The notes beneath the pieces are model-generated. The model saw only the letters and a program-made list of their open reading frames with translations. It was not told the DNA's origin and did not search any database. The translations under genes and the position numbers were made by a program. Below, piece after piece: positions 57,862 through 64,000 of a stretch of DNA of 64,000 nt (positions are counted from its first letter, which is position 1; each line of letters opens with the position of its first letter). Source of the stretch: Streptomyces justiciae (GTDB taxonomy: Bacteria > Actinomycetota > Actinomycetes > Streptomycetales > Streptomycetaceae); the NCBI RefSeq assembly GCF_015163075.1, contig NZ_JADDXU010000002.1:124001-188000 (forward strand), given 5' to 3'.

Positions 57862-58583
57862 GACACCGCCACCAGCCGTTGCGGGGCGCGGGCCGCCGCG
57901 AACGCGGTCGTGCGGCGCAGCCGGAAGCCAAGGGCCTCGTAGAGCCGGATGGCATTGGTGTTCTGGGCGCTCGTGTGCAGGAACGGGGTCTCGCCGCGCT
58001 CCCTGATGCCGTGCGCGACGGCGAGGATCAGCCGGGTCGCCAGGCCCTCGCCACGGAAGGCGGGGTCGGTGCAGACCGCGCTGATCTCGGTCCACCCGGG
58101 CGGGTGCAGCCGCTCCCCCGCCATGGCGACGAGGGCGCCGTCCCGTCGTATGCCCAGGTAGGTGCCCAGCTCGATGGTGCGGGGCAGGAAGGGGCCGGGG
58201 CGGGTGCGGGCGATCAGGTCGAGGATCTCGGGGACGTCGGCGGGCCCGAGGCGGACCGCCTCCGGTTCGGGGGCGGCGGCGAGGCCGTCGTCCACGAACT
58301 GCACGCCCTCCATCCGGAACGTGACCTCCCAGCCCTCCGGCACCTCGCCGCGGAAGCCCGGCAGCGGCACTTCGGCGCCGGGCCCGGCGAGCGCCGCGAG
58401 GTCCGCCCAGTCGTCCGGGGTCGGGTCCTCGGGGAGGGCCAGCCACGGGGAGACGTCGACGGGGTAGCGCAGGACGCGGCCCCGTCGTTCGGCGAAGTGG
58501 GCGTGCGGGCCGGTGAGGGCGGCGAGGGCGGGGTTGTCGAGGACGTGAGGCGCGTCCACTCGCGGGATGCCGAGCTCGCTCAT
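57858..58583 (-). CDS. GNAT-family N-acetyltransferase
   Basis: This 241-residue protein has a poorly conserved first half (residues 1-105, with HAHFAERRGRVLRYPVDVSPW) and a GNAT domain in the second: LGPADVPEILDLIARTRPGPF, GTYLGIRRDGALVAMAGERLH, ISAVCTDPAFRGEGLATRLILAVAHGIRERG (motif A, acetyl-CoA pyrophosphate loop) and ASAQNTNAIRLYEALGFRLRRTTAF-like HTSAQNTNAIRLYEALGF (motif B). The substrate is unknown. The oxidoreductase gene upstream overlaps it by ATGA (58580-58583), so the two are translated together. Confidence 0.9.
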   Translation of the reverse strand: MSELGIPRVDAPHVLDNPALAALTGPHAHFAERRGRVLRYPVDVSPWLALPEDPTPDDWADLAALAGPGAEVPLPGFRGEVPEGWEVTFRMEGVQFVDDGLAAAPEPEAVRLGPADVPEILDLIARTRPGPFLPRTIELGTYLGIRRDGALVAMAGERLHPPGWTEISAVCTDPAFRGEGLATRLILAVAHGIRERGETPFLHTSAQNTNAIRLYEALGFRLRRTTAFAAARAPQRLVAVS

Positions 58584-59506
58584 CGGGCGACCTCGATGAC
58601 GACCTTGCCGCGGGCGTGACCTTCCTCGACGGTGCGCAGGGCCTCGCCGGCCTCGTCGAGGGGGAAGCGCAGGATGACGTGCGGGTCGAGGCCGCCGTTC
58701 ACCACGAGCCGCGCGACCGCGTCCAGGACGGCCGCCGTGCGGGCCCGGGCCACGCGTGCGCCGCCGAGTTCGGCCACCACCTCGGGCGGCGCCCCCGCGG
58801 TGATGAGCTTCGTCCGGTCGGTGAGCAGTTCGGCCGCCTCGGTCAGCACCTCGCCGCCGACCAGGTCGTAGACCCCGTCGACGCCGTCCGGCGCGGCCGC
58901 CGCGGCGCGCTCGGTCCAGCCCGGTCCGGAGGGGACGTGCACGGCCCCGAGCGACTCGACGAAGTCCTTCTTGCCCTCGCTCGCGAGCGCGAGCACCCGC
59001 ATGCCGTCCGCCCGGGCGATCTGCGCGGCGGCCGAACCGACCCCGCCGCCCGCGCCGGTGACCAGCAGCGTCGACCCGCTCGGCAGGTCGAGCTGGCGGA
59101 CCCCGTCGTACGCGGTAGCGGCGGCGACGGGCAGGGTCGCGGCGTCGGCGAAGGACAGCCCGGCGGGCTTGTGCGCGGTGAGCGCGGCGGGCAGCAGCGC
59201 GTACTCGGCGTAGCCACCGGCCGCGGTGTTGCCGAACACCTCGTCGCCCACGGCGAACCCGTCGACGTCCGCGCCGATCTCCTCGACGACGCCCGAGACC
59301 TCGCTGCCGAGAACGGCCGGGAAGACAGGCTCGCCGGAGTCCGTGGGACGGCGATAGCCGGTGCGGAGCTTCCAGTCGACGGGGTTCACGCCCGCGACGC
59401 GCACCGCGACCAGGATCTGACCGGGGCCGGGGACAGGCCGGTCGACCTCGACGAGGGCCTCCGTCTCCGGTCCGCCGTACCGCGTGAACACGTACGCCTT
59501 GGGCAT
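58580..59506 (-). CDS. NADP-dependent quinone-type oxidoreductase (MDR family)
   Basis: This 308-residue medium-chain reductase starts at ATG 59506 (MPKAYVFTRYGGPETEALVEV), with GGGAGC upstream. It has VRVAGVNPVDWKLRTGY, PAVLGSEVSGVVEEIGADV, DEVFGNTAAGGYAEYAL and the nucleotide motif VTGAGGGVGSAAAQIAR near 145-161. The FPLDEAGEALRTVEEGHARGKVVIEV C-terminus is the quinone-oxidoreductase signature. There are no zinc-ligand cysteines, so it is the zinc-independent type. It overlaps the GNAT gene downstream. The upstream gap contains three alternating GTTCAT/ATGAAC half-sites. Confidence 0.9.
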   Translation of the reverse strand: MPKAYVFTRYGGPETEALVEVDRPVPGPGQILVAVRVAGVNPVDWKLRTGYRRPTDSGEPVFPAVLGSEVSGVVEEIGADVDGFAVGDEVFGNTAAGGYAEYALLPAALTAHKPAGLSFADAATLPVAAATAYDGVRQLDLPSGSTLLVTGAGGGVGSAAAQIARADGMRVLALASEGKKDFVESLGAVHVPSGPGWTERAAAAAPDGVDGVYDLVGGEVLTEAAELLTDRTKLITAGAPPEVVAELGGARVARARTAAVLDAVARLVVNGGLDPHVILRFPLDEAGEALRTVEEGHARGKVVIEVAR

Positions 59507-59586
59507 GGCTCCCACTCTCCTTCGCTCGCGCCGGGCATCAGACGGCAAGGAAGATCGGCGGACGGCTATTCCCAGGGCGATGGAGA

Positions 59587-59621
59587 GTTCATACGCGCTT
59601 AATGAACGCCGCGGTGTTCAT
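59587..59621. promoter_or_regulatory. Three alternating GTTCAT/ATGAAC half-sites
   Basis: GTTCAT (59587-59592), ATGAAC (59602-59607) and GTTCAT (59616-59621) alternate in orientation with 9- and 8-base gaps, giving two overlapping dyads. They lie in the 182-bp gap between the divergent oxidoreductase and molybdopterin-protein genes, in the most AT-rich patch of that gap. An operator is likely. Confidence 0.5.
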
Positions 59622-59688
59622 GCTGCCGCCATGATCAGGCCCGCTGACCAGGGGCGGAGCACGGGTGACGACAGCGTACGGTTGAACC

Positions 59689-60294
59689 ATGAACGTCACC
59701 CGAGGCTTCACCGGACGTGCCCGCGTCCACAACGCCGGGCTGCCACCCGGCCAGTACGACGCGGGCGACGACTGGCCCGTGCTGTCCGCGGAGGTCACGC
59801 CGGAGCTGTCGCCGGCCGACTGGACCTTCCGCGTCGACGGGCTGGTCGAGGAACCCCGCACCTGGGACTGGAAGGAGGCGCACGCGCTGCCCGGCTCGGT
59901 GTACGAGGGTGACATCCACTGCGTGACGAGCTGGTCGAAGTTCGGCGTCCGGTTCGGAGGCGTGTCCCTGGACGCGTTTCTGGACGTCGTACGCCCGCAG
60001 GCGGCCGCCACCCATGTCGTCGCGTACTCGCACACCGGGTACACCACGAACCTGCCGCTGGCGGACCTGACCGGTGGACGGGCGTGGATCGCCTGGGAGT
60101 TCGACGGGAAGCCGCTGTCTTCCGAGCACGGCGGCCCGGCGCGGCTGCTGGTGCCGCATCTGTACTTCTGGAAGAGCGCCAAGTGGATCGCGGGGCTGCG
60201 CATCCTCGACCACGACGAGCCCGGGTTCTGGGAGCAGAACGGCTATCACGCGCGGGGCAACCCGTGGGAGGAGCAGCGGTACTCCGGTGACTGA
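59689..60294 (+). CDS. Molybdopterin-dependent oxidoreductase (sulfite oxidase/YedY fold)
   Basis: This 201-residue protein is a single oxidoreductase-molybdopterin domain. It has LSPADWTFRVDGLVEEPRTWDW, the molybdenum ligand Cys78 in GDIHCVTSWSKFG, FGGVSLDAFLDVVRP, AYSHTGYTTNLPLADL and GGPARLLVPHLYFWKSAKWI. There is no signal peptide, so it acts in the cytosol, unlike MsrP/YedY. It overlaps the next gene, a ferredoxin/flavin reductase, by 8 bp; this pair is common in actinobacteria and suggests that electrons pass between them. The substrate is not known. Confidence 0.93.
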   Translation: MNVTRGFTGRARVHNAGLPPGQYDAGDDWPVLSAEVTPELSPADWTFRVDGLVEEPRTWDWKEAHALPGSVYEGDIHCVTSWSKFGVRFGGVSLDAFLDVVRPQAAATHVVAYSHTGYTTNLPLADLTGGRAWIAWEFDGKPLSSEHGGPARLLVPHLYFWKSAKWIAGLRILDHDEPGFWEQNGYHARGNPWEEQRYSGD

Positions 60295-61051
60295 CACCCT
60301 CGCGACCTTCACTCCGCCCACGCGGTTCGCCGTGCCCGGGCGCATCGCCGTGAGCAACCGGGCCGCCGCGCTGTGGCAGACGGCGACGCTCACCGAGATC
60401 CGCCGGGAGACCCCGCACGCCGCCACCTACCGGTTCGCGGTGCCCGCCTGGGCCGGTCATCTGCCCGGCCAGCACCTGATGCTGCGGCTCACGGCCGAGG
60501 ACGGCTATGTGGCCCAGCGCCACTACTCGATCGCCTCCGCGCCCGACGACGAGGGGTACATCGAACTGACCCTGGACCATGTCGAGGGCGGTGAGGTGTC
60601 GGGCTGGTTCCACACCGTGGCCAGGCCCGGCGACCAGGTCGAGGTGCGCGGCCCGCTGAGCGGCTTCTTCGCCTGGCCCGGCGACCGGCCCGCCCTGCTG
60701 ATCGGCGCCGGCTCCGGCGTCGTACCGCTGATGTCGATGGTGCGGCACCACCGGGCGCGGCGGTCGGACGTCCCGCTGCGGCTCCTGGTGTCCGCGCGCA
60801 GCCCCGAGGAGCTCATCTACGCGAGCGAGTTGGGTGCCGAGACGACGCCCGTGTTCACGCGGAGCGCGCCCCCGGGGGTACCGGTGGGACGTATGGCCGC
60901 CGCACATGTGGCGCCGCTCCTGGCCGAGCAGCCCGAGGGTGGGTGGGAGGCCTATGTGTGCGGGTCCAACGCCTTCGCCGAGCACGCGTCGCGGCTGCTG
61001 GTGGCGGCCGGGCAGCCGGTGGACCGGATCCGGATCGAGCGCTTCGGCTGA
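60287..61051 (+). CDS. Ferredoxin-NADP reductase-like partner of the molybdoenzyme
   Basis: This 254-residue FAD/NAD(P)-binding protein starts at GTG 60287 inside the end of the upstream gene. The FAD site is RHYSIASAPDD near 73-83, preceded by GHLPGQHLMLRLTAEDG. The NAD(P) part has LLIGAGSGVVPLMSMVRHHRA near 138-158, LRLLVSARSPEELIYASEL and the C-terminal YVCGSNAFAEHASRLLVAAG. There is no 2Fe-2S domain. The RxYS motif places it with phthalate-dioxygenase/ferredoxin reductases. Coupling to the molybdopterin gene implies that it supplies or removes reducing equivalents for that enzyme. Confidence 0.92.
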   Translation: MTDTLATFTPPTRFAVPGRIAVSNRAAALWQTATLTEIRRETPHAATYRFAVPAWAGHLPGQHLMLRLTAEDGYVAQRHYSIASAPDDEGYIELTLDHVEGGEVSGWFHTVARPGDQVEVRGPLSGFFAWPGDRPALLIGAGSGVVPLMSMVRHHRARRSDVPLRLLVSARSPEELIYASELGAETTPVFTRSAPPGVPVGRMAAAHVAPLLAEQPEGGWEAYVCGSNAFAEHASRLLVAAGQPVDRIRIERFG

Positions 61052-61156
61052 CCCCTCCCGAGGCCGTGCGCAGCCACGGCCTCCGGGTGGACAATGTCCT
61101 GCATACGGGGTATCGGAGAACGATGTGGGCACTCGCACAAGTGCGAGGAGGTCGAC

Positions 61157-61744
61157 ATGCGAACCCGGGTCCGCGGCTGGCGCTGGCGGCACAATCCGCT
61201 GCGGCGCCGGTCGGACGTCGTCGAGGCGTGGACAACGCTGGTCGTCGTCCTGCTGCTGCTCCTGCTCGCGCCCCTCGCCGGGGCCCTGACGGCCCGGTGG
61301 GCGCACTCCGAGGCGCAGGCGGCTGCGGTGTCCCAGCGCGCCGACCGCCACAGCGTGCGCGCCGAGGTCGTCGGCAAGATTCCGGACGAACTGCCCACGG
61401 TGCAGGGCAGCCGGGCGCACACCTTCCGTACGACGGTCACCTGGACCGAGCCGGGCGAGGGACGCAAGACGGCGACGGCCCGGGTGCCGGCCGGGTCGCG
61501 CCACGGTGACATGGTCACGGTGTGGTTCGACAGCCGGGGCCGCAATGTCGCCGAACCGACGGACGCCGTCTCCGTGTGGCAGCACACCGTCACCATGGGC
61601 GTCTGCGCGACCGCCGGGACGGTCGGCGTGATCCTCCTCGGCCGGGTCGCCGTACGCCATGTCGCCACCCGCCACCGCCTCGCCGAGTGGGAGGCGGAGT
61701 GGGCCCGCACGGAACCGGAGTGGACGCGCCGCCGGCCGGCGTGA
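61157..61744 (+). CDS. Rv1733c-family membrane protein
   Basis: This 195-residue protein starts at ATG 61157 after GAGGAGG. It matches the Rv1733c family: an Arg-rich N-terminus (RTRVRGWRWRHNPLRRRSDVVEAWT), a first membrane helix (about 25-46, TLVVVLLLLLLAPLAGALTA), an outer domain with VRAEVVGKIPD, FRTTVTWTEPGEGRKTATA and GDMVTVWFDSRGRNVAEP, and a second membrane helix (about 144-165). The cytosolic tail is EWEAEWARTEPEWTRRRPA. The function of the family is unknown; the mycobacterial member is a dormancy antigen. The last 32 bases of the gene begin a three-unit 35-bp tandem repeat. Confidence 0.88.
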   Translation: MRTRVRGWRWRHNPLRRRSDVVEAWTTLVVVLLLLLLAPLAGALTARWAHSEAQAAAVSQRADRHSVRAEVVGKIPDELPTVQGSRAHTFRTTVTWTEPGEGRKTATARVPAGSRHGDMVTVWFDSRGRNVAEPTDAVSVWQHTVTMGVCATAGTVGVILLGRVAVRHVATRHRLAEWEAEWARTEPEWTRRRPA

Positions 61745-61814
61745 CGAAACCGGAGTGGAAGCGCCGCCGACCGGCGTGACGAAACCGGAGTGGAAGCGCC
61801 GCCGGCCGGCGTGA
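61713..61814. repeat. Three 35-bp tandem repeats across the gene end
   Basis: Units start at 61713, 61748 and 61783. Each carries AACCGGAGTGGAMGCGCCGC and ends with CCGGCGTGA. The first contains the real stop of the Rv1733c-like gene; the other two lie beyond it. Because 35 is not divisible by three, the stops at 61744, 61779 and 61814 each close a different frame with the same EWKRRRPA-type tail. Confidence 0.9.
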
Positions 61815-61836
61815 ACGACTCCCCAGCTCCCGCCTG

Positions 61837-63219
61837 CTACCCGCCGACGCCCTGCATCCGCCGCGCCACCCGCCCATGGTCGCGCAACGCGCCCCGCAGT
61901 CCCGGCAACACCGGTTCGCCCCGGTCCACCAGCACCCGGCCCGCGACCACCGTCGTCCACGCGCGAGCCGGTCCGCAGCGCAGCCACGCCTCCACGGGGT
62001 CGGTCAACGCGCCCGCGAGGGCGATCTCATGGAGGTCCCAGACGACCAGGTCGGCGCAGGCGCCGGGGCGGAGGTGGCCGATCTCGTCGGCGCGGCCGAG
62101 GCAGCGGGCCGAACCGCGGGTGGCCATGTCGAGGGCGTCCCGGGCGGTCATGGCGCCGGGGCCGCCCCGGTAGCGGCCGAGCAGCAGGGCGTTGCGGGTC
62201 TCCATCCAGAGGGAGGCGTGGTCGGTGGAGGCGGAGCCGTCGCAGCCGATGCCGACAGGCAGGCCGAGTTCGCGCATCTCCCGCACCCGGGCCGTGCCGC
62301 CGCCGATCAGCATGTTGGAGCTGGGGCAGTGGGCCACCCCGACGCCCGCGTCCGCCAGGCGGCGCAACTCGGTGTCGTTCGGGTAGATGCAGTGCGCCAC
62401 CCAGGTGCGGTCGCTCATCCAGCCGCAGTCCTCGAAGTACTCGACAGGCCGGCAGCCGTACGTCTCCAGACAGTACGTGTCCTCGTCGTGGTCCTCGGCG
62501 AGGTGGGTGTGGAGGCGGACGTCGTACCGCTCGGCGAGTTCGGCGGTGGCCGTCATGACCTCCTTGGTCACCGAGAACGGCGAGCAGGGCGCGAGCGCGA
62601 CCCGGATCAGGGCGCCCGGTTCGGGGTCGTGATGGGCCTTGATCAGGCGCTCGCTGTCGGCGAGCACCTCGTCCGTCGACTGTGTGACGCTCCTCGGCGG
62701 CAGTCCCCCGTCCTCGACGGACCGCGTCATCGAGCCGCGGGTGGCGTGGAAGCGGAAGCCGATGTCGCGGGCGGCGCGGATCTCGGCGTCGACCAGGCGC
62801 GGGCGCGGGTGGACATAGAGGTGGTCGGAGGACGTGGTGCAGCCGCCCATGAGGAGTTCGGCCATGCCGACGTACGCCGACACGTATGCGGCCTCCTCGT
62901 CGAGGCCGGCCCACAGCGGATACAGCGTGGTCAGCCAGTCGAAGAGGGAGCCGTTCACGGCGGGGGCGTAGGAGCGGGTGAGGTTCTGGTAGATGTGGTG
63001 GTGGGTGTTGACCAGGCCGGGCGTGACCAGCCGTCCGGCGGCCGACACCGTCGTGTCGGCCTCGGGTTCGCTCCCCGCCGTACCGACTCCGGTGACCCGA
63101 CCACCTGCGATGGCCACCCAGCCGCCCCGGATCTCCCGCTCCCCGTCGACGACGAGCAGGTCGGCATCCCTGACCAGCAGTTCGGCATTCCGAACAGGCA
63201 CTTCGGAGGCAGCTGACAT
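61837..63219 (-). CDS. 8-oxoguanine deaminase/amidohydrolase family protein
   Basis: This 460-residue amidohydrolase starts at ATG 63219. Metal-binding motifs are NTHHHIYQNLTRSYAP near 70-85 (HxH), LHTHLAEDHDEDTYC near 240, WVAHCIYPNDTE near 272 and GIGCDGSASTDHASLW near 327 with the catalytic Asp. VAHCPSSNMLIGGG and GSARCLGRADEIGHLRPGACADLVVWDL complete the ATZ/TRZ-like deaminase pattern. Characterised relatives deaminate 8-oxoguanine to urate or act on hydroxyatrazine, so a purine-salvage or repair role is likely. It is divergent from the esterase gene at the right edge. Confidence 0.9.
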   Translation of the reverse strand: MSAASEVPVRNAELLVRDADLLVVDGEREIRGGWVAIAGGRVTGVGTAGSEPEADTTVSAAGRLVTPGLVNTHHHIYQNLTRSYAPAVNGSLFDWLTTLYPLWAGLDEEAAYVSAYVGMAELLMGGCTTSSDHLYVHPRPRLVDAEIRAARDIGFRFHATRGSMTRSVEDGGLPPRSVTQSTDEVLADSERLIKAHHDPEPGALIRVALAPCSPFSVTKEVMTATAELAERYDVRLHTHLAEDHDEDTYCLETYGCRPVEYFEDCGWMSDRTWVAHCIYPNDTELRRLADAGVGVAHCPSSNMLIGGGTARVREMRELGLPVGIGCDGSASTDHASLWMETRNALLLGRYRGGPGAMTARDALDMATRGSARCLGRADEIGHLRPGACADLVVWDLHEIALAGALTDPVEAWLRCGPARAWTTVVAGRVLVDRGEPVLPGLRGALRDHGRVARRMQGVGG

Positions 63220-63345
63220 GGCGCCATCGTAGGCCCGTGACCGGGCAAAGGCCTGGCGATTCGTCGGACCACCGACGTACGGTGTGATCATCCGCACCCG
63301 TCATGCGCACTCCACATCCGCACCTCATCCCAAAGGCGGTCCTAC

Positions 63346-64000
63346 ATGGCCCTGTTCGACCTTCCCCTCGATGAGCTCCGCACGTACCGCAGCACTTCGC
63401 CGGAGCCCGAGGACTTCGACGCGTTCTGGTCGAAGACGCTCCAGGAGGCCCGGGAGCACGAGCTGGACGCCCGTTTCGAGCCCGTGGACACGGGGCTGTC
63501 CACGGTGCGGGTGTACGACGTGACGTTCGCCGGGTTCGGCGGCCACCCGGTGAAGGGCTGGCTGACCCTGCCCGCCGGAGCGGAGGAACCCCTCCCGGTC
63601 ATAGTGGAGTTCATGGGGTACGGCCTCGGCCGCGGGCTGCCGCACGAGCACCTGCTGTGGGCCTCCACGGGCCGGGCGCACTTCGTGATGGACACCCGCG
63701 GTCAGGGCAGCGGCAACGGCGGTGGCGGCGCCACGGCCGATCCGGTCGGTGCGGGGCCCGCCTACCCCGGTTACATGACCCGGGGCATCGAGTCGCCCGA
63801 GACCTACTACTACCGCCGTCTGTTCACCGACGCCGTGCGTGCCGTCGAGGCGGCCCGTTCGCATCCGCTCGTCGACCCCGCGCGGACCGCCGTCACCGGC
63901 ATCAGCCAGGGCGGCGGCATCACGCTCGCGGTGGGCGGGCTGGTGCCGGACCTGGTGGCGGTCGCGCCGGACGTGCCGTTCCTGTGCCACTTCCCGCGCG
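63346..64000 (+). CDS. Acetylxylan esterase/cephalosporin-C deacetylase family (cut by window edge)
   Basis: About 218 residues are visible from ATG 63346, with AAAGGCGG upstream. They show the CE7 (AXE1) pattern: MALFDLPLDELRTYRSTSPEPEDFDAFW, VYDVTFAGFGGHPVKGWL, the RGQGSG motif near 118-123 and the nucleophile elbow GISQGG with Ser187. YPGYMTRGIESPETYYYRRLFTDAVRAVE lies between. Family enzymes remove acetyl groups from short xylo-oligosaccharides and cephalosporin C and are cytosolic hexamers. The catalytic Asp and His lie beyond the window. Confidence 0.9.
   Translation, partial: MALFDLPLDELRTYRSTSPEPEDFDAFWSKTLQEAREHELDARFEPVDTGLSTVRVYDVTFAGFGGHPVKGWLTLPAGAEEPLPVIVEFMGYGLGRGLPHEHLLWASTGRAHFVMDTRGQGSGNGGGGATADPVGAGPAYPGYMTRGIESPETYYYRRLFTDAVRAVEAARSHPLVDPARTAVTGISQGGGITLAVGGLVPDLVAVAPDVPFLCHFPR

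Overview
The window looks like a chromosomal segment of a Streptomyces or close relative. The DNA is very GC-rich with strong third-position GC bias. GTG starts are common and genes are preceded by GGAGG-type ribosome sites. The families are typical of the genus: DUF397, DUF6479, DUF326, DUF2236, GH75 chitosanase, PAS/GAF/SpoIIE phosphatase, CbtAB under a cobalamin riboswitch, and multi-TPR kinases. No rRNA, tRNA, transposase, integrase or CRISPR array was seen. The two ends cut a CGNR-type regulator (left) and an acetylxylan-esterase-type hydrolase (right).

Layout. 1-1.6 kb: regulator fragment, universal stress protein, orphan DUF397 protein. 1.7-7.5 kb: a minus-strand run of two thiolase-fold proteins, a DUF35 OB-fold/Zn-ribbon protein and an enoyl-CoA hydratase, facing a plus-strand acyl-CoA synthetase. 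The intergenic carries a KstR-like box and a second dyad. 7.6-17 kb: membrane sulfatase-fold protein, two alpha/beta hydrolases separated by hairpin repeats, phenylacetate-CoA ligase behind a PaaR-like operator, another acyl-CoA synthetase, and a secreted penicillin-acylase-type amidase with a 21-bp-stem terminator. 17-21 kb: a stand-alone TIR protein, an acyl-CoA synthetase and a nitronate monooxygenase, the last two separated by a 33-bp tandem-repeat array. 21-28 kb: secreted serine hydrolase, FAD oxidoreductase, soluble Ser/Thr kinase with kinesin-light-chain-like TPRs, DUF2236 oxygenase. 28-33 kb: DUF6338 membrane protein divergent from a compact operon of a 55-residue acidic proline-rich peptide, a TPR-CHAT protease and a KamA-type radical SAM enzyme. 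33-37.7 kb: acyl-CoA dehydrogenase with a perfect KstR-type box, cbtBA with riboswitch, a degenerate histidine phosphatase, and small Streptomyces proteins. 37.7-47.4 kb: carboxylesterase, secreted ricin/beta-helix protein, dihydroxyacetone kinase operon dhaKLM, TetR/SDR divergon, chitosanase and an FnIII lipoprotein, with DasR-like palindromes at two places. 47.5-64 kb: surface protein, PadR regulator, dienoyl-CoA reductase, secreted proteins, PAS-GAF-PP2C phosphatase, DUF5666 protein, glutamine methyltransferase homologue, DUF3533-like exporter with divergent MarR, GNAT, quinone-type oxidoreductase, molybdopterin oxidoreductase with its ferredoxin-reductase partner, Rv1733c-like protein, 8-oxoguanine-deaminase-like amidohydrolase, and the truncated esterase.

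Together the genes describe a soil saprophyte with heavy investment in acyl-CoA, aromatic and probably steroid-type catabolism: four acyl-CoA or aryl-CoA ligases, Cys-less thiolase/DUF35 pairs, hydratase, dehydrogenase and dienoyl reductase. Extracellular polymer degradation is also represented. The most unusual locus is the peptide/CHAT/KamA operon, a candidate protease-plus-radical-SAM conflict or peptide-maturation system that I cannot match to a named system. The TIR protein with an unrecognised C-terminal half is a second immune-like candidate about 10 kb away.
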